Origin: an uncultured Saprospiraceae bacterium
GTDB lineage: Bacteria; Bacteroidota; Bacteroidia; Chitinophagales; Saprospiraceae
Assembly: GCA_943788055.1 (NCBI GenBank)
Contig: CALSOU010000008.1
Location: 176,335 to 240,334, forward strand
Reading direction: 5' to 3'
Length of the DNA: 64,000 nucleotides
Every line of letters starts with the position of its first letter. The first letter of the stretch is position 1. The translations under genes and the position numbers were made by a program. Positions 28,327-37,481 of this stretch are shown piece after piece. The notes under the pieces are model-generated. The model ran no database searches, was not told the DNA's origin, and was given only the letters and a program-made list of their open reading frames with translations.

Positions 28327-29979
28327 ATGTTGAACTGCCTTGTTATCCAGAATTACGCCATTATAGAAGATCTTTCAATGATTTTTGGCCATAAACTCAA
28401 TATCATCACTGGTGAGACTGGTGCTGGTAAATCTATCTTGACTGGTGCTTTAGGACTAATACAAGGGAATCGTGCTGACACCAAAGTCCTATACGATGAC
28501 TCAAAAAAGTGCTTCGTTGAAGCTGAGTTTTTCGACGAAAGTCCGCTTATAAAAGCACTATTCATCGAGAATGATATGGAATTCGAATCTCCGATCATCA
28601 TTAGACGAGTAATTGCTCCCAATGGAAAATCACGCTCATTCGTTAATGACGAACCAGTCAAATTGAGTTTCTTAAAACAGCTGAGTGCTCTCTTGCTTGA
28701 TATGCATAGACAATTTGACACGCTAGGAATCAATGACGAAAGCACACAAATCAACATGATTGATAGTCTAGCGGGACAAATTGAATCTGTCGAAGGATAC
28801 CATGAATCTTACTTAGCTTATCGAAATGACTTGAAGCAACTTGAAAAACTCGTCGCAGAAGCGCAGCAAGTAGCAAAAGAACTTGATTTTCTGAATTTTC
28901 AGTTTAAAGAACTTGAGGAAGCGGGATTTTCTGAAAACGAACAAGAATCACTCGAACAAGAAGTCCATATGCTCGAGAATGCTGATGGCATTATATCAGT
29001 ACTAAACAAGCTCACATTTATTTTAGAATCATCAGAAAGTCCGATCATAGATCAGCTGAGTTATGTCAGAAATGATCTTGATAAAATGGGAGATTCGGGA
29101 GCTGAATTACGTGAATTACAAGAACGATTAAATTCAATCATTGAGGAAGTAAAAGACATCAACTTTCAGAGTTCTTCTCTCGCAAATTCGGTCGAATCCG
29201 ATCCTGCCTTGCTAGAAGAAAAACAAAAGAGACTCAATTTGCTATTCCGTCTTTTACAAAAACATGCATTGCAAGACTCAGCTGCCTTGTATGACTTCCA
29301 TCGTTCCTTATCCACTAAAATAGAAGGTCTTCAATCTTTTGAACAAAATCGCGGTAAACTCGAAAAAGGTATTGCAAAAGCTGAAAAGGATCTTAAGCAA
29401 AAAGCGAACAGAATTCATGAGGCAAGAGTCAAAATAATTCCCCAATTTGAGAAAAAAATTAAGAGCCTACTTGCAGATCTTGGAATGGAACATGCCAATT
29501 TCAAGATAGATATTACTCTTGGAGAAAAACTACGTTCTCACGGAATGGATGAAATCCAGTTTCTATTTTCGGCAAACCCAGGAAAAGCTCTGCAATCAAT
29601 TAGTGAAGTAGCTTCAGGAGGTGAATTGTCTAGACTAGCTTTAAGTCTAAAATCGGTAGTTGCGGGAAAAATCAACTTAGGTACTTTGATCTTTGATGAG
29701 ATTGACACCGGTATTTCTGGTGAAGTATCTGGTAAAATGGGGATAATACTTAAAAAGCTCGCCACAAAGCATCAACTAGTCTCAATCACACATTCGCCTC
29801 AAATAGCTGCTAAGGCGGATACTCACTTCTTCATCTATAAAATAGTAGAGAATAATAGAACTTATACGAAAGTTCAACCTTTAGACGAAGCAGGTAGAAT
29901 ACAAGAAATTGGAAAAATGCTAAGTGGTGATCCCCCTACTGAAGGAGCTATCAGAAATGCCAAAGAACTTATGGCATAA
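28327..29979 (+). CDS. recN: DNA repair protein RecN
   Basis: SMC-like ATPase of double-strand break repair; cytosolic, on DNA. I placed the start at the ATG 28327 because MLNCLVIQNYAIIEDLSM is the family N-terminus; the longer frame from 28240 would add 29 unconserved Pro-rich residues. That gives 550 residues, as expected. Walker A is GETGAGKSILTGALGL (about residues 35-50), two long coiled coils occupy the centre (about 155-380), and the C-terminal ATPase half has the signature VASGGELSRLALSLK and Walker B TLIFDEIDTGISGEV. The gene is alone on the plus strand; the next gene converges on it. Confidence 0.95.
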   Translation: MLNCLVIQNYAIIEDLSMIFGHKLNIITGETGAGKSILTGALGLIQGNRADTKVLYDDSKKCFVEAEFFDESPLIKALFIENDMEFESPIIIRRVIAPNGKSRSFVNDEPVKLSFLKQLSALLLDMHRQFDTLGINDESTQINMIDSLAGQIESVEGYHESYLAYRNDLKQLEKLVAEAQQVAKELDFLNFQFKELEEAGFSENEQESLEQEVHMLENADGIISVLNKLTFILESSESPIIDQLSYVRNDLDKMGDSGAELRELQERLNSIIEEVKDINFQSSSLANSVESDPALLEEKQKRLNLLFRLLQKHALQDSAALYDFHRSLSTKIEGLQSFEQNRGKLEKGIAKAEKDLKQKANRIHEARVKIIPQFEKKIKSLLADLGMEHANFKIDITLGEKLRSHGMDEIQFLFSANPGKALQSISEVASGGELSRLALSLKSVVAGKINLGTLIFDEIDTGISGEVSGKMGIILKKLATKHQLVSITHSPQIAAKADTHFFIYKIVENNRTYTKVQPLDEAGRIQEIGKMLSGDPPTEGAIRNAKELMA

Positions 29980-30018
29980 AGCTATTGCGGTATGGTTTGG
30001 AAATCAACCAATAGAAAA

Positions 30019-30768
30019 TCAACGTCCCTCTTCGTTTAGCAACTCGGTATTGTACTTCATATATTTCAAAACAAAATATAAGACTAAAGTAGCAATAGCT
30101 CCGTACAAAAAGAACATGTTGTAAGTCGCTGAACCCAAAATTGTCGCTCTCAAAATATCAAACAAACTAAAAAGCAAAAAGAGGGATGCCAAACTATTTT
30201 TCTCTTTCTTAAGAACTTTCTTCCAACTAAACGAAAGCGCAGGTTTTTTATAGTTTTTCAAACTGGGAATAAATGCTGGCAAGGTCTCTGCCCACGAAGT
30301 ATACCTATCTCCAAATTTTCGACGAAGAAATTGTTCCTCAGCAAACATAATGCGCTCATAATAAATCCAATATACTAGAACAAAACTAAAGCTAAACCAT
30401 AAATTACCAGTTAACAAAGCAAATGGAAGCCACATGAAGAAGTTACCCACATAGAGTGGGTGCCGAACCATTGAATATATACCTGTCGTATTCAGCTCGT
30501 CTGCAACCTGTTCTTCGGTATTTCTTCCTGAAGTATTTGCTGGAGTATGACCTACTGTGTAAGCTCGGATTACCATACCTAAGACACCCACTGCAAAACA
30601 GATATATGGCCAAGCTACCTCAAACAAAGGCGATTCATTGAGTAAACCCGGATTAAGGGTATTCCAAACCAAAACGATTAGTCCTGATGCTAGAAGTATT
30701 AAAGGTAAAACTCCTCTGTACTTAAAGAGCCATATACCTTGCTCTTCGATTTCTTCTTGTAGAGCCAT
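30019..30768 (-). CDS. Membrane methyltransferase of the isoprenylcysteine/phospholipid methyltransferase (ICMT/PEMT) type
   Basis: 249 residues with about five to six membrane segments. The family motif is visible as IYSMVRHPLYVGNFFMWLPFAL around residues 100-120 and is followed by ERIMFAEEQFLRRKFGDRYTSWAETLPAFIP, the cofactor-binding end typical of ICMT-like enzymes. Members methylate lipids or carboxyl groups using S-adenosylmethionine in the membrane. The substrate is unknown; an additional C-terminal pair of hydrophobic segments follows the motif. It is 56 bases downstream of fabI on the same strand and may be co-transcribed, hinting at a lipid role. Confidence 0.8.
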   Translation of the reverse strand: MALQEEIEEQGIWLFKYRGVLPLILLASGLIVLVWNTLNPGLLNESPLFEVAWPYICFAVGVLGMVIRAYTVGHTPANTSGRNTEEQVADELNTTGIYSMVRHPLYVGNFFMWLPFALLTGNLWFSFSFVLVYWIYYERIMFAEEQFLRRKFGDRYTSWAETLPAFIPSLKNYKKPALSFSWKKVLKKEKNSLASLFLLFSLFDILRATILGSATYNMFFLYGAIATLVLYFVLKYMKYNTELLNEEGR

Positions 30769-30824
30769 AGTATTATGTCAATAGTGAAAATATAGTGGAA
30801 ATAATAGTCTCGATTATCATTAGA

Positions 30825-31625
30825 CTACTCCAAAATCGCGGGACTCATTCCCATACTACTAAATCCACCATCATGAAATAGATTCTGCATTGTAACCATT
30901 CGAGTTAAATCACTAAATAAACTAATACAATAATCTGCACATGACTCAGCACTTGCATTTCCTAACGGAGACATCTTCTCTGCGTAGTCAAAAAACTCAG
31001 TAAATCCCTTCACGCCTTTACCAGCTGTAGTCATAGTTGGAGACTGCGAGATTGTATTTACTCGAACTCGCTTCTTCATAGCCCAATGATATCCGAAGCT
31101 ACGTGCAAATGATTCTAGTAATGCCTTGGATTCAGCCATTTCACTGTAATCTGGAAATGTTCGCTGAGCAGCTATATAGCTTAGTGCTAAAATAGAACCG
31201 TTCTCTTTCATAGCGTCCAACTTGTAAGCCGATTGCATCAATTTATGAAAAGAAATAGCACTAACATCAAACGTTTTTTGCATCCAATCATGATTAAGAT
31301 TGGTATAGTCTTTCTTCTTCCGAACGTTCACGGACATCCCTATTGAATGCAAAATGAAGTCTAGCTTACTACCGAAAATATCCATTGATTGTATCAACAA
31401 CGCTTCAAGCTCATCAACACTTGTTGCGTCGCAAGGTATGATAGGAGCATTTAGCTTATCAGAAAGCTTCTGTAATTCTCCAAAACGAAGTGCAACGGGC
31501 GCATTTGTGAGCGTGATTTCTGCTCCTTGTTCAACACAAGCTTCTGCTACTTTCCATGCAATTGAGTCTGGATCAAGCGCACCGAAGATGATTCCCTTTT
31601 TACCTTTAAGTAGATTATTTGACAT
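30825..31625 (-). CDS. fabI: Enoyl-[acyl-carrier-protein] reductase (NADH)
   Basis: Last step of each fatty acid elongation cycle: reduces trans-2-enoyl-ACP. The 266 residues include the cofactor loop KGIIFGALDPDSIAWKVAEAC, DFILHSIGMSVN, the catalytic region ALSYIAAQRTFPDYSEMAESKALLESFARSFG with Tyr and Lys, RVNTISQSPTMTTAG and the C-terminal LFHDGGFSSMGMS. These follow the Bacteroidota FabI form. It works with FabZ, which is fused to LpxC at 22-23 kb. It precedes the membrane methyltransferase gene in the same direction. Confidence 0.95.
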   Translation of the reverse strand: MSNNLLKGKKGIIFGALDPDSIAWKVAEACVEQGAEITLTNAPVALRFGELQKLSDKLNAPIIPCDATSVDELEALLIQSMDIFGSKLDFILHSIGMSVNVRKKKDYTNLNHDWMQKTFDVSAISFHKLMQSAYKLDAMKENGSILALSYIAAQRTFPDYSEMAESKALLESFARSFGYHWAMKKRVRVNTISQSPTMTTAGKGVKGFTEFFDYAEKMSPLGNASAESCADYCISLFSDLTRMVTMQNLFHDGGFSSMGMSPAILE

Positions 31626-31821
31626 TGCTGATTTTTCCCGTAAAGCTATACTTTTTTCAGCAAAATGAAATTGTCCTTAGATTTAATCACAATTACAACT
31701 GCATACTGACTCACTGAAATCTAAAGTGTTAAAATATCAAATCGTCAAGCACATCATTGCTTAGGAATCAAAAGTACCTCAAATACAAAAACTTATGGAT
31801 GATAGCGGAATACTTAGAAGT

Positions 31822-33138
31822 CTATAACAAGTCATTTGCCAGATTTGCTAACTCACTTCGTTCACCTTTTTCAAGCTTAATATGGGCAAAAAGAGGGCTA
31901 CCTCTCAATCGATCTATTATATAGGTCAAACCATTTGACTGAGCGTCTAAATAAGGTGTATCGATTTGATGAATATCCCCTGTAAAAATAATTTTTGTGC
32001 CTTCACCTGCCCTCGTAATGATTGTCTTAATTTCATGCGGAGTAAGATTTTGAGCCTCATCAACTATGAAAATTGCATTGGTCAGACTCCTTCCTCTTAT
32101 AAAATTTAGAGCTGTAATTTCAATCGTTCCATCTGTTTCGAACTCTTCTATCAACTTTCGTTTTCGACCATTCTCTCTAAATTGAGACTTGATGAACTTA
32201 AGATTATCCCAGAGGGGCTGCATGTACGGTGATATTTTATCATTGGCGTCACCGGGCAAGAAACCGATGTCCCGATTATTAAGAGGAATAATAGGTCTTG
32301 TAAGTATAATGTGATCATATAGACTTTGTTGCTCAAGTGCGGCAGCTAATGCAAGAAGCGTCTTGCCAGTTCCAGCTACTCCTTGAAGTGCGACTAATTT
32401 GATATCCTGATTCATAAGCGCGTCAAGCGCAAAAGTTTGCTCAGCATTTTGAGGTTTGATTCCTGAAGCATACTGCTTCTCAACACACTCTATTCTATCT
32501 TGCTTTTGATCATACCTAGCCAAAGCGGATTGACTACAATTATTTAGAATATAATAACCATTTGCTACTTTTTTCTCACTTAGAATTCCATTCTCTGTGA
32601 TAAATTTGTCTTTATATAAACTCTTGATGATTGACGCATCCAATTCGTCGATAGAAATGAAGCTCTCCGACACAGTTTCAACATTTTCAACTTTCCCGGT
32701 CATGTAGTCCTCTGCACTAAGGCCCAGAGCTTTTGATTTTATCCGTAAATTGATATCCTTTGTGACTAAAATTACTTCAGTAGATTTATGCTTAGCTTTT
32801 AAAGTGAGTGCGGCATTGACAATCTTGTGATCATTTTTACCCTTACCGTAAATCTGCTCAGCATCTTTTGAAAGCTTACTACTAGGATTCACAATCTTGA
32901 TCCTTCCTTTTTTATCACCAAGCGATATCCAGCGATTAAGTCCTTTATTTATTGAAAGTTGATCGATGAGACGTATAGCACCTCGAGCTTCAAAATTTTT
33001 ACTGTCATTCCCAATTTTGAATTTATCTAACTCTTCCAATACTGTGATTGGAATGGCAACGTCATGTTCTTCAAAATTTCGGATGGATTGATGGTCAAAA
33101 AGCAATACAGAGGTATCAAGGACGAAGAGCTTGGCCAT
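31822..33138 (-). CDS. PIN-domain plus PhoH-type ATPase
   Basis: 438 residues with two domains. Residues about 1-140 are a PIN-like nuclease domain with acidic residues in KLFVLDTSVLLFD, LEELDKFK and VILVTKDINLRIKSKALGL. Residues about 220-438 are a PhoH ATPase/helicase-like domain with Walker A LQGVAGTGKTLLALAA, ILTRPIIP, Walker B AIFIVDEAQNLTPHEIKTIITR and IIFTGDIHQIDTPYLD. Proteins of this PhoH2 arrangement are reported to act on RNA, joining unwinding to cleavage. The role in this organism is unknown. It is transcribed alone, separated from fabI by about 200 bases. Confidence 0.92.
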   Translation of the reverse strand: MAKLFVLDTSVLLFDHQSIRNFEEHDVAIPITVLEELDKFKIGNDSKNFEARGAIRLIDQLSINKGLNRWISLGDKKGRIKIVNPSSKLSKDAEQIYGKGKNDHKIVNAALTLKAKHKSTEVILVTKDINLRIKSKALGLSAEDYMTGKVENVETVSESFISIDELDASIIKSLYKDKFITENGILSEKKVANGYYILNNCSQSALARYDQKQDRIECVEKQYASGIKPQNAEQTFALDALMNQDIKLVALQGVAGTGKTLLALAAALEQQSLYDHIILTRPIIPLNNRDIGFLPGDANDKISPYMQPLWDNLKFIKSQFRENGRKRKLIEEFETDGTIEITALNFIRGRSLTNAIFIVDEAQNLTPHEIKTIITRAGEGTKIIFTGDIHQIDTPYLDAQSNGLTYIIDRLRGSPLFAHIKLEKGERSELANLANDLL

Positions 33139-33395
33139 AGGCTAGTATTTGTTGTGATAAATATAATAAATATTTATATATATCAAAATACTTAATATGA
33201 TATTTCTATGTTAACTCGAACTGAACTCATTTTGCGGTAATCACTTAATTATGGCAACTAGAAATTAAGTCGATTTCTTGATCCCATAATAATTCAACTT
33301 GCAATTTAATTACAAGTCGTCAAAGGTTAAATCTTAGAAAAAATAAAGTGATACTTAGCAGAAATATAGAATAAGAATAGGATCAAGCACTGCCT

Positions 33396-34055
33396 CTATC
33401 GTAGTTTGCCAATTACATAATTCAAACTTAGATGGAAGCTTGTCATAGGAAGAAAATAGTTTCCAGCAGGAAAGATATCAAAAAGCATACCTCCATCTTC
33501 TAGAGACATTCTGTTCACATCATTTACATTAAGGTAGAATGCGCCAAGTCCCGCACCCAACTCGATAAAAAACCTCGAATCAAAATGAATCAGCCCACCG
33601 AAGTATGCTTCTACACCATGCATAGATCTTCTGCGAATAAACCGATCATTCACTGCAAAAGACTCATTTGGGAAAATCAAAGTTTCTTTGAGAAGTCCTG
33701 TTGTATATCTATAATTATAATTTACACCTACAATCGTTGCGGCGTTCTTACCAGAGCTCTTCATATAGTGTAGTCCTGGTTTTATTCGAATTCCATTTGA
33801 CTGATTAGCATACACGCTTGTATAGATATAACCGAATTCTGACTTAACTCTCCATCGCTCATTAATCGCATGGCCGTAATTTATCTGAAAAGCAGAATTC
33901 ACATTAGCAATTGCGCTAAGAGTAATTCCGAAACTGATCTTCTGAAATACAATCGAAGAATCTGATGTGTCCCGACTGGTCTCTTGACCATGGACAAAAG
34001 CCTGTGACACGAAAACAAGGAATGTAATAATACCAACTAAATACCTCTTATCCAT
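33396..34055 (-). CDS. Outer-membrane beta-barrel-like protein
   Basis: 219 residues from the ATG at 34055 (a TTG one codon earlier is less likely). Signal peptide to about residue 24 (YLVGIITFLVFVSQAFVHGQ). The rest alternates polar and aromatic residues in the way of a small outer-membrane barrel: INYGHAINERWRVKSEFGYIYTS, IRIKPGLHYM, RFFIELGAGLGAFYLNVNDV, ending SFHLSLNYVIGKLR. No named family. It begins 5 bases after the LVIVD lipoprotein gene ends and ends a three-gene run (34833-35372, 34060-34812, 33396-34055), so the barrel and the two lipoproteins are probably made together. Confidence 0.75.
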   Translation of the reverse strand: MDKRYLVGIITFLVFVSQAFVHGQETSRDTSDSSIVFQKISFGITLSAIANVNSAFQINYGHAINERWRVKSEFGYIYTSVYANQSNGIRIKPGLHYMKSSGKNAATIVGVNYNYRYTTGLLKETLIFPNESFAVNDRFIRRRSMHGVEAYFGGLIHFDSRFFIELGAGLGAFYLNVNDVNRMSLEDGGMLFDIFPAGNYFLPMTSFHLSLNYVIGKLR

Positions 34056-34059
34056 CAAC

Positions 34060-34812
34060 TTACAGGTCTATAGAACTTAGATAGATAATATTGTTGATAT
34101 CCATGTAGTCATACTGCCTAATTTCAGTAGAATTTGTAACCATTAGTAATCCATCTCTTGCGATCACGTCAAATGTTTCGAAACCTTCAATGAATTCAAT
34201 TTCAGTCGGGTTTTCACGATCAAGTATATTGAACACCTTAAGACCCGAATTTCCTTCACAAACGAAGAGATAGTCGCCATCGATCGCGAGACCTTTAGGA
34301 AATTCCATAACACTTGTACTCACAAGGACAGGATTATTAACATCTTCCACATTATATATTCGTAATTCATTTATTTGTTCCCATCTTCCACATGGACCAA
34401 CTGCAGCAGAGGTTGATAAGGTGACATAAGCAAATTGTCCATCACTGATCACAGGATCGCAAGATGTCATATCTGCTTCAAAATAGTTAGTAGTTGAACT
34501 ACTCACAGGGATTCCATTACTTTGAATCTCATAAATATGCAGAGCAGAAACTGAACCAATGAACAAAATACCATCGATATGATATATGTTCTCAATTCCA
34601 AATCCCACGTTTTGAACGTCAATTAGAATGGGATCTTTATCATTTTTAAGATCAAAAGTCGCAAGCTCTTCATCATTAACACCGTACATGTAGTCGTTCA
34701 CAACAAGCAATGTTGCATACGAACCCGAAACAGCATTTTCAGAAACCGCATCTTCTACTGTACATTGCATCAAAAGAAATGAAAAGCAGAGAAGGGATAA
34801 TATTTTATTCAT
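34060..34812 (-). CDS. LVIVD-repeat lipoprotein
   Basis: 250 residues from the ATG at 34812, chosen over a TTG six codons upstream because the signal peptide MNKILSLLCFSFLLMQC starts there and ends in a lipobox (Cys near 17). The mature part is a beta-propeller-like repeat protein of the LVIVD type: DLKNDKDPILIDVQNVGFGIENIYHI, LFIGSVSALHIYEI, LRIYNVEDVNNPVLVSTS, GLKVFNILDRENPTEIEF. LVIVD repeats are common in surface proteins of Bacteroidota but have no set function. Likely anchored in the outer membrane. It lies 21 bases after a related lipoprotein gene. Confidence 0.82.
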   Translation of the reverse strand: MNKILSLLCFSFLLMQCTVEDAVSENAVSGSYATLLVVNDYMYGVNDEELATFDLKNDKDPILIDVQNVGFGIENIYHIDGILFIGSVSALHIYEIQSNGIPVSSSTTNYFEADMTSCDPVISDGQFAYVTLSTSAAVGPCGRWEQINELRIYNVEDVNNPVLVSTSVMEFPKGLAIDGDYLFVCEGNSGLKVFNILDRENPTEIEFIEGFETFDVIARDGLLMVTNSTEIRQYDYMDINNIIYLSSIDL

Positions 34813-34832
34813 GATAAGTTTTTTAGTCAAAT

Positions 34833-35372
34833 TTAGTAGGCTTCACATTCTGCACCAATAAGAGATGCCTCTTGCCAGCCTCTTAAAGCGCCTTTATCTG
34901 GATCATAACATTCAAACGGACCTACATAACTAGGTGCTGGCCTTAGTGGTTCGCTCAGGTTGCTAATGTAAAAATCATCGAATCGCTTGATATACGAAAT
35001 ATCTCCAAAATCAGAAATGTCAATAACTAAAAGGTGAATCGAATTATCAGCATAGAGTGTTGTTCCATCAATTGTAAATTCATTGTTACCAGGAATTTCC
35101 CAAAATAGTATGTTCACTGGATTTGATGGATTCGAATTGTCCAACACATGAATACCTTCATATCGTTCACCGATAAATAGGTAGTTACCAACTAAAACGA
35201 TGTTACCCAAATTTTCAAATTCCCGTGGTTCAGAACTTCTGATACCACTGACATCGTCCGCATCAAAATAGATAGGTTGAAGACCCAGCACTTCAAAATC
35301 ATCGATCTCAGGATCGCATGAAGTAAGCATTAGAAGTAAACCAAAAAGTAAAAAAAGTAACCTCGTATTCAT
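34833..35372 (-). CDS. LVIVD-repeat lipoprotein, short
   Basis: 179 residues with a strong lipoprotein signal (MNTRLLFLLFGLLLMLTSC, Cys 19). Repeat-like units follow: NIVLVGNYLFIGERYEGIHVLDNSNPSNPVNI and TLYADNSIHLLVIDISDFGDISYIKRF, related to those in the next gene. The C-terminus (GPFECYDPDKGALRGWQEASLIGAECEAY) resembles the exposed end seen in longer LVIVD lipoproteins. It is about 70 residues shorter than its neighbour and may be a partial duplicate. First gene of the three-gene run ending with the outer-membrane protein at 33396. Confidence 0.8.
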   Translation of the reverse strand: MNTRLLFLLFGLLLMLTSCDPEIDDFEVLGLQPIYFDADDVSGIRSSEPREFENLGNIVLVGNYLFIGERYEGIHVLDNSNPSNPVNILFWEIPGNNEFTIDGTTLYADNSIHLLVIDISDFGDISYIKRFDDFYISNLSEPLRPAPSYVGPFECYDPDKGALRGWQEASLIGAECEAY

Positions 35373-35665
35373 AAATTAATAGCTAGCTAGATCATTTACA
35401 TTATGAACGCTTTCATATTAAAAACGCTGCTAGTAAATCGTAATACTCATTTCTTCGTTATTAGATTTTTTTGAGGACTCCCTTCGGGCGCTACGTTACC
35501 ATGTTCCGCATTCGCTTCGGACTCAGTTTCATTAAGTAAAATTCAAATCCTAATAGATGACCCTTCACCGATGAATACAATTCATCTCAAAAGATCCCGA
35601 GTCTAGGCGCTCTTCGTTTGCCTACATGACCACATCGCTAGTCCAAAATCTGGTTAAATTTGTTT
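35373..35665. repeat. Noncoding islet with GC-rich, hairpin-rich sequence (possible dispersed intergenic element)
   Basis: In an otherwise AT-rich spacer, 35473-35530 is markedly GC-rich, with CCCTTCGGG and CGCTTCGG and a direct repeat GGACTC at 35475-35480 and 35519-35524. A second GC-rich patch lies at 35597-35640. No open frame with family features covers it. It resembles, by memory only, the GC-rich intergenic elements dispersed in some Bacteroidota genomes (CCTTCGGG...TTCCGCATTCGCTTCGG type). Only one copy is seen here, so the repeat status is unproven. Confidence 0.35.
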
Positions 35666-35848
35666 CTACAGATAAGTCAAATGCAGAAACAATAAAATCC
35701 AAACAAATATTCTATTCATGGATTCTATAGGATACCTGTGAGGGGAACTTTGTGCCACGTCTTCTTTTGAAACTTCAGCATTACCAGATTTACACGATGT
35801 AAGCAAGTAAAGAATCCCAAATAATAATATGAATCTTGATCCTTTCAT
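35666..35848 (-). CDS. Small putative lipoprotein
   Basis: 60 residues from the ATG at 35848. The start MKGSRFILLFGILYLLTSC is a convincing lipoprotein signal (Cys 19); the remainder is a short polar stretch (KSGNAEVSKEDVAQSSPH) followed by a hydrophobic C-terminus (NRIFVWILLFLHLTYL). A lipoprotein ending in a membrane-like segment is odd, so the gene may be truncated or frameshifted; the original end could be lost in the GC-rich islet just downstream. An earlier start at 35887 would bury the signal. Function unknown. Confidence 0.45.
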   Translation of the reverse strand: MKGSRFILLFGILYLLTSCKSGNAEVSKEDVAQSSPHRYPIESMNRIFVWILLFLHLTYL

Positions 35849-35908
35849 CGACAAATCATATGACAGCAATTTCAGCACTTGAACCATGACCTAAAAGAAA
35901 TAATTCAG

Positions 35909-37102
35909 CTAGCGCAGAATCGAGATGTTTCCTGTTTTCACGTATGATTCTCCACCACAAGTATAGGCTATCTTGTACAAAACCATAGCGCTATTTACAG
36001 GTTCGTTTCTGAATGATCCATCCCATCTATCAACTTTATTTGTTGTGCTAAATATTCGCTCTCCCCATCTATCGTAGATTTCAAAAAGCTCTAACTCCTC
36101 AATCACAAATCCATTCAAAATTCCTACATCATCATTGAGACCGTCTCCATTGGGTGTGAAAACATTTGGCAGGATTAACTGATCGCAAGATACATCATCT
36201 TCGCTGATTACAACAACAGTTAAAGTATCGGTAGCAACACAAAACTCTCCGTCAAAGCGAGCTATATATTCCGTAGTCGTAATACCCTGAAGCTCTGTAT
36301 CGAATTCAGTTGTATTTTGAATTCCAGTTGCAGGTAACCAGTTTATTGAATTATTGCACGTTTGAACAGCGCTTATATCTATAAATTCTCCTTCGAATAT
36401 GGTAGTATCATTTGTGATAATCTCATCGTTTCGTACATACAATTCTCTAGCACGAAATTCCTGCACATGCATATCAAAGATCTGAATATCATCTACAACC
36501 CCGTCAAGTTCGTTAGAGATAACTCCAACACAAGATCCAGTTCCAACTTCCATTGGAACGAACGGATTGAAACGTATATCTCCATTAAAGCTTATTGATT
36601 CCGCTAAATCTCCATTTATATAGAGATAGAAATCGTTATTTTCTCTAGAAAGCACTACATGCGTCCAGCACTTATTTGAAGGCACATCACCACGCAAACT
36701 CGCGCTTTCTTGAATCGATTCACTTACATCCCAAATCAATTCGTTCATATCTGAAAGATAGTATAAACGGAAGAGGCTATCGCTTGAGCAATTATCACCT
36801 ATGGATAGAATCTCCATCGAATTTGAAACACCGATTGGTTGAAAGTACAGGCTTACTGCAAAGTCACTCTGAAAAACTTGACTTAAAGCAGTATCAAGTT
36901 CGATTGTTGATGAACCATCAATCTTGAATGCGTCATTTACTATACCACATAAGCAGTCCGGAAATACTGTTGTAAATCCATCCTCGTAAGTATTCAATTC
37001 ATCAGAGAGCGAGCAATCAAAAGTATATCTCGCAACAGGCGATTGTGCTAAACTTTCAAAACTGCAAAATACAAGAAGTAAAAAACTAATATATTTCATC
37101 AT
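35909..37102 (-). CDS. T9SS-secreted LamG-domain protein with CHU_C (type B) sorting domain
   Basis: 397 residues, exported by Sec and then T9SS. Signal peptide about 1-20 (YISFLLLVFCSFESLAQS). Residues about 22-215 form a LamG/concanavalin-like domain (ARYTFDCSLSDELNTYEDG, WTHVVLSRENNDFYLYINGDLAES, GVVDDIQIF), which often binds sugars. Residues about 225-300 hold a PKD-like linker. The C-terminal gliding motility-associated domain begins LILPNVFTPNGDGLNDDVG and includes ELFEIYDRWGERIFST and GNISILR. T9SS type B cargo usually stays on or near the cell surface. Its start codon overlaps the ybaB stop (ATGA), suggesting translational coupling. Confidence 0.9.
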   Translation of the reverse strand: MMKYISFLLLVFCSFESLAQSPVARYTFDCSLSDELNTYEDGFTTVFPDCLCGIVNDAFKIDGSSTIELDTALSQVFQSDFAVSLYFQPIGVSNSMEILSIGDNCSSDSLFRLYYLSDMNELIWDVSESIQESASLRGDVPSNKCWTHVVLSRENNDFYLYINGDLAESISFNGDIRFNPFVPMEVGTGSCVGVISNELDGVVDDIQIFDMHVQEFRARELYVRNDEIITNDTTIFEGEFIDISAVQTCNNSINWLPATGIQNTTEFDTELQGITTTEYIARFDGEFCVATDTLTVVVISEDDVSCDQLILPNVFTPNGDGLNDDVGILNGFVIEELELFEIYDRWGERIFSTTNKVDRWDGSFRNEPVNSAMVLYKIAYTCGGESYVKTGNISILR

Positions 37103-37404
37103 TGTCCAAACATCCCATTTAGTCCTCCTGGAAGGATAGAATTAATCATTCCTGAAGCTTTTTCTGCTGAAACTTCATCAGCCTTTTTCATAACTTCGCT
37201 TAGAACAAGAATTAATTTATCCTCCAGCTCTTCCTTCCTCTCTTCATCAAGATAGTCAGGCTTAATATCTATGTTTAATATCTCCTTAGAAGCATTTATT
37301 TGCACCGAAATTCCATCAAAAGTATGATCAATCTTGATCGCTTTCAAAGTGCGCTCCATTTCCTCTTGCTGGGCCTTCATATTACCCATTAAATCTCCAA
37401 ACAT
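37099..37404 (-). CDS. YbaB/EbfC family nucleoid-associated protein
   Basis: 101 residues; a small dimeric DNA-binding protein thought to shape the nucleoid or affect gene expression. Family pattern: N-terminal helix MFGDLMGNMKAQQEEMERTLKAI, central beta hairpin FDGISVQINASKEILNIDIKPDYL, C-terminal helix LEDKLILVLSEVMKKADEVSAEKA and a Gly-rich tail. It overlaps the LamG cargo gene by 4 bases at its 3' end, an odd pair with no evident functional link. Confidence 0.88.
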   Translation of the reverse strand: MFGDLMGNMKAQQEEMERTLKAIKIDHTFDGISVQINASKEILNIDIKPDYLDEERKEELEDKLILVLSEVMKKADEVSAEKASGMINSILPGGLNGMFGQ

Positions 37405-37481
37405 TATTCAATATTTATTTTAAAAACTATAAAGTGTAACTATAACTCTCTACAGGACAACTTAATTATGTATTGTAGACA

